Source: a virus. Taken from it: a stretch of 64,000 nucleotides of DNA. Both the position numbers and the translations under genes were made by a program. Shown here in pieces: positions 60,226 to 64,000 of this stretch. Positions within the stretch are counted from its first letter, which is position 1. Each line of letters opens with the position of its first letter. The DNA is taken from positions 124,001 through 188,000 of IMG/VR virus record IMGVR_UViG_3300008110_000004; one strand, written 5' to 3'. A model generated the notes under the pieces. The model did no database searches. It was not told the DNA's origin and was given only the letters and a program-made list of their open reading frames with translations.

Positions 60226-60732
60226 CTATTTACATCTTGTTGACCATGGTCGCCATCCACAACCGTTACGTTCTTGACTGTATTGCCACATTGCCCATCC
60301 TGCACGCAGATTGGTGTATGGATCAAACAGATCTTCACAGTTGTTTAATATGGATTTTTGTTGCAGCCAACCGTTAGGGTTGTACTTATTCTTTCTGCAC
60401 CAATATCCATTTATTTGGATGAGACCACGACTACCTCCATTGGGATCAGACTTATTGAAGGAAAAGGTATTACAGCGAGATTCACGATACATTACTTTAC
60501 TAAGGGTTGGCCATTGAGATTCTGGCCATCCTGCCTGAATAGCAAGGTCGTGATATTCGCCACATTTTCCATAAATAAGTCTGCCTAATTCAGTCCAATT
60601 TACTTGAGAAAAGTCAATCGGAGGATTTGAATTTGCTGGAGAGTAAGCAGATGTGGATTGGTTTGATGTAAATAAAATTCCGGTAGATAATATCAATGCG
60701 GAAATGATTACCACTAATTTGTTGTTAGTCAT
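60226..60732 (-). CDS. Exported lysozyme-like/transglycosylase protein 1
   Basis: 168 residues from ATG 60732 (GGTGA site; a TTG at 60738 is less likely). N-terminal hydrophobic segment (LVVIISALILSTGILF) is a signal/anchor. The SLT/lysozyme-fold domain has YGKCGEYHDLAIQAGWPESQWP, the catalytic E84 in MYRESRC, and SRGLIQING and NLRAGWAMWQYS motifs. It would cut peptidoglycan from outside, for host lysis. Clear paralog of the next gene. Confidence 0.85.
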   Translation of the reverse strand: MTNNKLVVIISALILSTGILFTSNQSTSAYSPANSNPPIDFSQVNWTELGRLIYGKCGEYHDLAIQAGWPESQWPTLSKVMYRESRCNTFSFNKSDPNGGSRGLIQINGYWCRKNKYNPNGWLQQKSILNNCEDLFDPYTNLRAGWAMWQYSQERNGCGWRPWSTRCK

Positions 60733-60734
60733 AA

Positions 60735-61301
60735 TCAATCACCCCATGTTGTTCCAGAAAATCTCCAGGGCTTCCATCCTGAGGTTTGCCACAGGCGGAG
60801 AGCAAATGTTAGATTATACTCTGGGTTAAACATATCGTTGGGGTGGGTCCATCCCATGTCGGAAAGCCACTCTGAATGGATCTGATTAATCTGGGTTAAA
60901 CCAGCATCGTGTCCATTCCATGCTTCAGTTGTGCAACGTGACTCACGCCACATTACTTGCTGAAGACGAGGCCATTCCTCTTCAGGCCAGCCAACTTTAA
61001 TGGCAAGATCGTGGTATTCACCACACTTGCCGTATGTTGCTCTGGCCAATGCAACGAAATCTACGCCAGATAAATCTGGAAGTGTAGTCGTTGTTTGTGG
61101 TGGGATGGTTGTTGTTTGTATAGGCGGATTTGTTGTGGTTGTGGCAGGGACTGTTGAAACTGAAGTTAGGGTTTCGCTGGAACCTTTGTCTGAAGAAAAA
61201 GAGACCAGCGTAACAGCAGTTAACAGGACTGCCATGAGACAAGCAAATCCTAATCTATACTGTGATATGTATTGATATATGTGTTTGAACCGAATATCCA
61301 T
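60735..61301 (-). CDS. Exported lysozyme-like/transglycosylase protein 2
   Basis: 188 residues after AAAGGAGCGAACC. Signal/anchor helix (LGFACLMAVLLTAVTLVSF), Thr/Pro linker, then the same fold: YGKCGEYHDLAIKVGWPEEEWP, catalytic E120 (MWRESRC), AGLTQINQIHSEW and NLTFALRLWQTSG. Linker and fold resemble actinobacterial Rpf/transglycosylase-type enzymes. The stop almost touches the next gene, so both are made together. Confidence 0.85.
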   Translation of the reverse strand: MDIRFKHIYQYISQYRLGFACLMAVLLTAVTLVSFSSDKGSSETLTSVSTVPATTTTNPPIQTTTIPPQTTTTLPDLSGVDFVALARATYGKCGEYHDLAIKVGWPEEEWPRLQQVMWRESRCTTEAWNGHDAGLTQINQIHSEWLSDMGWTHPNDMFNPEYNLTFALRLWQTSGWKPWRFSGTTWGD

Positions 61302-61470
61302 GGTTCGCTCCTTTCGGTAAGCGGTTCTCGGAACTTCCGAGGACCGTATATCGCAGGTTGCGAAACAAGGTCTACATGCCTAGCTAATTGGCAGCGGTAA
61401 GTTTTTCCTCATTTCACAAGTATCCTTGTTACATGTGGGAATTAGTATCCCGTGCCCGTTAGGGCATGTG
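61302..61470 (-). promoter_or_regulatory. Structured 5' leader of lysozyme-like genes
   Basis: The promoter at 61473 leaves a leader of about 165 nt. It contains three hairpins on the - strand: CATGCCC...GGGCACG near its start, ACAAG-GATA-CTTGT in the middle, and CGGTCCTCGG...CCGAGAACCG directly upstream of the AAAGGAG ribosome site. This could gate translation of the lysis enzymes. No known riboswitch recognised. Confidence 0.5.
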
Positions 61471-61472
61471 TT

Positions 61473-61501
61473 ATTATATCATGGATTAGGTGGTGTAACA
61501 A
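61473..61501 (-). promoter_or_regulatory. Promoter for lysozyme-like genes
   Basis: On the - strand TTGTTA (61496-61501), a 17-bp spacer and TATAAT (61473-61478) preceded by TGA, i.e. extended -10. It overlaps the 3' end of the 61479-61664 gene. Confidence 0.65.
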
Positions 61502-61664
61502 CGTTTTCAGTGGAGTTCTCCTTGTTAAGATTTGTACGGAGAATATCATTAACTTCACTGATTTCAGCAGTGAGGTCTTCAATTCTCTTAGAGATCAACA
61601 CTAAAGACTTTAGCAAATTGGTAAAGTCTTCTCTGAATGCTTTAGTGCTAAAGTAATCAGTCAT
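61479..61664 (-). CDS. Small coiled-coil protein
   Basis: 61 residues. Helical (LLKSLVLISKRIEDLTAEISEVNDIL), Asn/Pro tail. Just upstream of the lysozyme-like operon; it could be a lysis accessory but nothing shows it. Confidence 0.55.
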   Translation of the reverse strand: MTDYFSTKAFREDFTNLLKSLVLISKRIEDLTAEISEVNDILRTNLNKENSTENVVTPPNP

Positions 61665-61694
61665 GTTGCTTCCTTATGTACAAATCAGTAGAAA

Positions 61695-61759
61695 GGAGTG
61701 GCATAAGGGTTCCGCCCGCTTATGCACAGCCACTCCTGCGCTTCGTCTTTTTTGAGACG
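61695..61759 (-). terminator. Large and small hairpins between HTH gene and coiled-coil gene
   Basis: A two-part stem (61695-61707 with 61719-61736) and a smaller hairpin (61744-61748 with 61755-61759, T-rich loop) lie downstream of the 61792 stop. No clear U-tract follows the main stem, so factor-independent termination is uncertain; could be an RNA end-protection or processing structure. Confidence 0.5.
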
Positions 61760-61791
61760 ATAGCACAAATAGTACTGAATATATTAGATTA

Positions 61792-62016
61792 TTACCAGTC
61801 GTGCTGGGTTGTGTTTGGTGTTATTGTGTTGGATGTCACAGCAGCGCGGACAGTGTAGGTTCCACGCTTAACCTTCTCGAAGCGAGAAGGGTTATTCTTG
61901 ATATATGACAACACAGTTGGAAGACTGCACTTTGTAGCCTGCACAAGTGCATTAGTTGTGACAGTCGCTCCAACAATTGTATTGATATACTCTTCAATAA
62001 CTTGCTGCTTGGACAT
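61792..62016 (-). CDS. Small winged-helix-like DNA-binding protein
   Basis: 74 residues after AAGGAGTATTT. Reads as a compact HTH: VTTNALVQATKCSLPTVLSYIKNNP (helix-turn-helix) then KVKRGTYTV wing. Similar idea to the C-terminal domain of the 62595 gene. Possible regulator of the neighbouring genes. Confidence 0.55.
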   Translation of the reverse strand: MSKQQVIEEYINTIVGATVTTNALVQATKCSLPTVLSYIKNNPSRFEKVKRGTYTVRAAVTSNTITPNTTQHDW

Positions 62017-62178
62017 AAATACTCCTTAAGTAGGTATATAAGGTTGTATAAAATTGCAAGTGTAATTATAAAGTTTATCAAATTTGTTGCGATATTTATA
62101 TATGTTGATTACAAATTATATATTTATATGTATGTTAGAGGTTGAACATATATAAATCTGAGCACTCAACAAATTTTG
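62017..62178. promoter_or_regulatory. Very AT-rich intergenic region
   Basis: About 160 bp, no gene. On the - strand it includes TATAAT-like blocks and an imperfect inverted repeat (ATTTATATGT...ACATATATAAAT, about 62121-62157), so it could carry the promoter and operator for the 61792 regulator. Confidence 0.45.
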
Positions 62179-62424
62179 TCATTTGTATTCACTGTCATGA
62201 CACTCACAAAGAACTCGAAAAAGTTCGGCGGTCTTTAAGTTCATGTCATTCATGATGTTAAGTAGAGAGTAAAATGTCTTCCTAAAGTTAACAGCTGCGT
62301 CAGTGTCAGATGTGAAATTCAGAAGATGAGAATACTGTTGAAGCAAAGATGCTTTATCAGCAATCTGAGAAATGGAATCATAGAAAGTAGATTCTGATTC
62401 CATGAGGGTCATATCGTTTACCAT
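62179..62424 (-). CDS. Helical unknown protein downstream of structured RNA
   Basis: 81 residues after GAAAGGTTCTT. Helical (SISQIADKASLLQQYSHLL; FYSLLNIMNDMNLKTAELFRVL). The 170-bp upstream gap holds the four-way-junction RNA, which may be its leader. Confidence 0.6.
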   Translation of the reverse strand: MVNDMTLMESESTFYDSISQIADKASLLQQYSHLLNFTSDTDAAVNFRKTFYSLLNIMNDMNLKTAELFRVLCECHDSEYK

Positions 62425-62466
62425 AAGAACCTTTCTGATTCACATGTTTGTATGAACCAGAGCTGC

Positions 62467-62582
62467 CGGTTGGTCCCTGCTTGCTTAATGAGAAGCAAAA
62501 TGATCTTCGTAAAAGGAGGCTAAACTTAGATCATGAGCATTCTCGCTGGGGGGCAGTGGAGAACGCTCACAGAGACCAACCG
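62467..62582 (-). ncRNA. Candidate four-way-junction structured RNA
   Basis: A 13-bp closing stem (62467-62479 with 62570-62582, one mismatch) encloses three hairpins with almost no unpaired junction bases: 62481-62486/62493-62498; 62501-62506/62528-62533; 62534-62544/62559-62569 (10 of 11 paired). This cloverleaf-like layout lies in a gene-free stretch between two - strand genes. It is not a tRNA (no anticodon or T loop). It may be the 5' leader of the 62179 gene or an independent small RNA; strand is assigned from the neighbours. Confidence 0.6.
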
Positions 62583-62594
62583 ACATCTGTTATG

Positions 62595-63155
62595 TCAAGC
62601 CTTCTTACCGCTGAGAATGGTAGATGCATTCACGTCAGCGGGAGTCTTGGCAAGGGGGTTGATAGCTTTGGGAGAGTAAGAACGCTTGCGCGGTCGATAC
62701 TTCTTGTTGGGGACAGACACCAAGGTGTAAGTATGGTTGACAGGGTTGGGAGAACGGTCGTCAACCGTAATGACAGCGCCAGCGCTAGAGAGAAATTTAA
62801 TCATATTAATGATGCTAGCATAGCTGGACTTGGAAGTCTTGGTGATTTGTGAAATACTGTGAGGCTTTCCGTCGACAAGCATTTCGGCAGCATAACGGGT
62901 TCGTCCGTGAGCGCTGTTAAGGTTGGACTTGTAGACGTAAAGGCTTGCAATGAAGAGACGAGCGTTGTAAACTTCGCCTTCAATGGCAGAAGCAATGCTA
63001 GAAGCAGGTGCTTCCTTGCTGGTAACAGTAGGGAGTGACAAGGAAATAGGCTGAGAGATTTGCAGAAGCATGGTAACAATGCTCTGCAGTTCAGCCTGTG
63101 TTCCTTCGATGGTGATCTTGGTGCTGGTGTTTGGGATGTTTAGGGTGATGTTCAT
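62595..63155 (-). CDS. HTH-containing DNA-binding protein
   Basis: 186 residues. N-terminal beta segment (NITLNIPNTSTKITIEGTQ), middle linker, then a winged-helix-like domain (RYAAEMLVDGKPHSISQI; SSYASIINMIKFLSSAGAVITVDD) and a basic tail (KKYRPRKRSY). The tail and HTH suggest DNA binding. Base composition is richer in G+C than its neighbours. Confidence 0.55.
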   Translation of the reverse strand: MNITLNIPNTSTKITIEGTQAELQSIVTMLLQISQPISLSLPTVTSKEAPASSIASAIEGEVYNARLFIASLYVYKSNLNSAHGRTRYAAEMLVDGKPHSISQITKTSKSSYASIINMIKFLSSAGAVITVDDRSPNPVNHTYTLVSVPNKKYRPRKRSYSPKAINPLAKTPADVNASTILSGKKA

Positions 63156-63616
63156 GAAGTGGCTTTCTTGTTCTTGAAATTCTTCAGGGACTGGTTTACT
63201 TTGAGTGTTTGAGGGTCTTGCTTCTTGGTAGTAGACAAGAGGGCTTTCTTCTGAGCTTGCTTAGTTTCGTGCTCGGAGATTGTGAACTTATAGTTCTTGT
63301 CTCCACGACGAATGATGATGTAAGCATCTCGGGACTTGACAAGCTTAACTCCCATTACTTCGATGTCTTCGAAAGGCATAGCAGTCAGCTTGATGGGGTT
63401 TTCGGGATCGGAAAGATCAAAGACGCCAATGTGAGTGGCGTTCTTGGTGAACCTAATTCCGTATCGGGAAGAGCCCTTTGCTCCAAGAAATTTACCGTTG
63501 AAGTCGTTGGAAAGTTCCACGAGAGTGAAAGCTTTGACGACTTGCATCGTCTTATCAGGGTTGATGTAATAGTGAACGAGATAACAGTTTTTAAATGCTT
63601 CTGAAAGATGAGACAT
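63152..63616 (-). CDS. Beta-rich unknown protein
   Basis: 154 residues after TAGGAGATAATC, overlapping the next gene by 4 bp. Strands such as LVHYYINPDKTMQVVKAFTLVEL and AYIIIRRGDKNYKFTI; Lys-rich tail. No family recognised. Confidence 0.6.
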   Translation of the reverse strand: MSHLSEAFKNCYLVHYYINPDKTMQVVKAFTLVELSNDFNGKFLGAKGSSRYGIRFTKNATHIGVFDLSDPENPIKLTAMPFEDIEVMGVKLVKSRDAYIIIRRGDKNYKFTISEHETKQAQKKALLSTTKKQDPQTLKVNQSLKNFKNKKATS

Positions 63617-63709
63617 GATTATCTCCTATTTATAATGTTTACAATGATGTTGTTTAAGTTTGTGTTGGCGTATAAGACGCCAGATTTTTGTATATACAGT
63701 TTCTTCGAG

Positions 63710-63783
63710 CGCTCCCGGTACGATTCGAACGTACGACCGATGGATTAGAAGTCCATTGCTCTATCCAGCTGAGCTACGGAAGC
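63710..63783 (-). tRNA. tRNA-Arg (anticodon TCT)
   Basis: Read on the - strand: acceptor GCTTCCG/CGGGAGC, discriminator G, anticodon loop CTTCTAA, T arm GTACG-TTCGAAT-CGTAC. 74 nt, no CCA encoded. Reads AGA. Confidence 0.95.
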
Positions 63784-63792
63784 AACCGGTAT

Positions 63793-63801
63793 ATTATACC
63801 A
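63793..63801 (-). promoter_or_regulatory. Extended -10 promoter element (TGGTATAAT)
   Basis: On the - strand the element reads TGGTATAAT, a perfect extended -10, 10 bp upstream of the tRNA-Arg 5' end. The 17-bp-spaced -35 position reads TTCTAA (weak). It should drive the tRNA and genes below. Confidence 0.5.
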
Positions 63802-63815
63802 GATTTGCAGAAAAT

Positions 63816-64000
63816 TTAGAAGGGGGATTCTTCAGAATTTTCTGGAGTTTCAGTGTTGGAAAGGTATTTGATTGACTTCTCCACAATGTCAGCCAAAGAC
63901 TTGGTAAAGTCTAGAAGCTGGACTTTGTCTTGGAAGAAGTAAGTGATAGTGTTATCAGCGCAGTTTATAGAGATAGTTGTGAATTCACTTGGGGCAGTGT
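63816..64000 (-). CDS. Unknown protein (N-terminus beyond the window)
   Basis: Open from the right edge to TAA 63816-63818; 61 codons visible. Ends with a beta strand pair and helix (FTTISINCADNTITYFF; LLDFTKSLADIVEKSIKYL) and an acidic, Pro-rich tail. No family recognised. Confidence 0.6.
   Translation of the reverse strand, partial: TAPSEFTTISINCADNTITYFFQDKVQLLDFTKSLADIVEKSIKYLSNTETPENSEESPF

Noticed and set aside
62448-62852. 134-codon + strand frame across the structured RNA
   Set aside because: It runs against all surrounding genes, crosses the 62595 gene antisense and shows no protein-like pattern. The AAAGGAGG in it lies in the loop of an RNA hairpin and has no properly spaced start.
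1-64000. Insertion sequences, integrase or attachment sites
   Set aside because: No transposase, integrase or terminal inverted repeat pairs were seen; tRNA genes show no partial duplicates that would mark att sites.

Overview
This is a 64 kb piece of an AT-rich genome of a tailed double-stranded DNA phage that infects an actinobacterium. Phage identity rests on the collagen-like tail fibre and neighbouring virion-type genes, the very dense packing (many 4-bp and 1-bp gene overlaps), eight scattered tRNA genes, secreted lysozyme-like enzymes and dozens of tiny unknown genes. An actinobacterial host is inferred from a WhiB-family regulator, DUF732-like lipoproteins and long threonine linkers in secreted proteins. 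The window is internal to a larger genome: both ends cut through a gene.

Positions 1-22598 run almost entirely on the + strand. They hold a 3'-5' exonuclease end, a tRNA-Ser, a small glycosyltransferase/methyltransferase cassette (712-3205), likely virion proteins (3249-5762), a large collagen-like fibre followed by glycine-rich and histidine-rich adhesin-like proteins (8546-15832), and an auxiliary enzyme cluster (16121-22598) with a flavin-dependent tryptophan halogenase, three 2OG-Fe(II) oxygenase-like proteins, a methyltransferase-like protein and a GT2 glycosyltransferase. One block (5765-8408) is inverted within this region. It encodes a small two-helix membrane protein and an 812-residue exported protein with lectin (SUEL), LCCL and Fn3 domains and a C-terminal membrane anchor.

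Positions 22600-64000 are entirely on the - strand and look like early/middle genes: small unknown proteins, a GrpE-like protein, KTSC and DUF4314 proteins, a family-4-like uracil-DNA glycosylase, SSB, a deaminase, an SF2 helicase, WhiB, a site-2-type membrane protease, four DUF732-like exported proteins, two lysozyme-like enzymes and HTH proteins. Seven tRNAs (Asn, Ile-UAU, Thr, Met, Lys, Leu-UAA, Arg) sit between them and would help translate an AT-rich codon set.

The most striking block is 32309-43838. It holds a small ubiquitin-like beta-grasp protein ending in GEKG, a ThiF/E1-like activating enzyme, a JAMM/JAB protease with all metal ligands, several proteins resembling prokaryotic E2 family D (the PRTRC type), and a Ycf46-like AAA ATPase. 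Together these have the parts of a complete ubiquitin-like conjugation, deconjugation and remodelling system. A second unexpected object is a compact four-way-junction RNA fold at 62467-62582. Several genes too short for usual gene-calling cut-offs were identified by reading the sequence and are listed.
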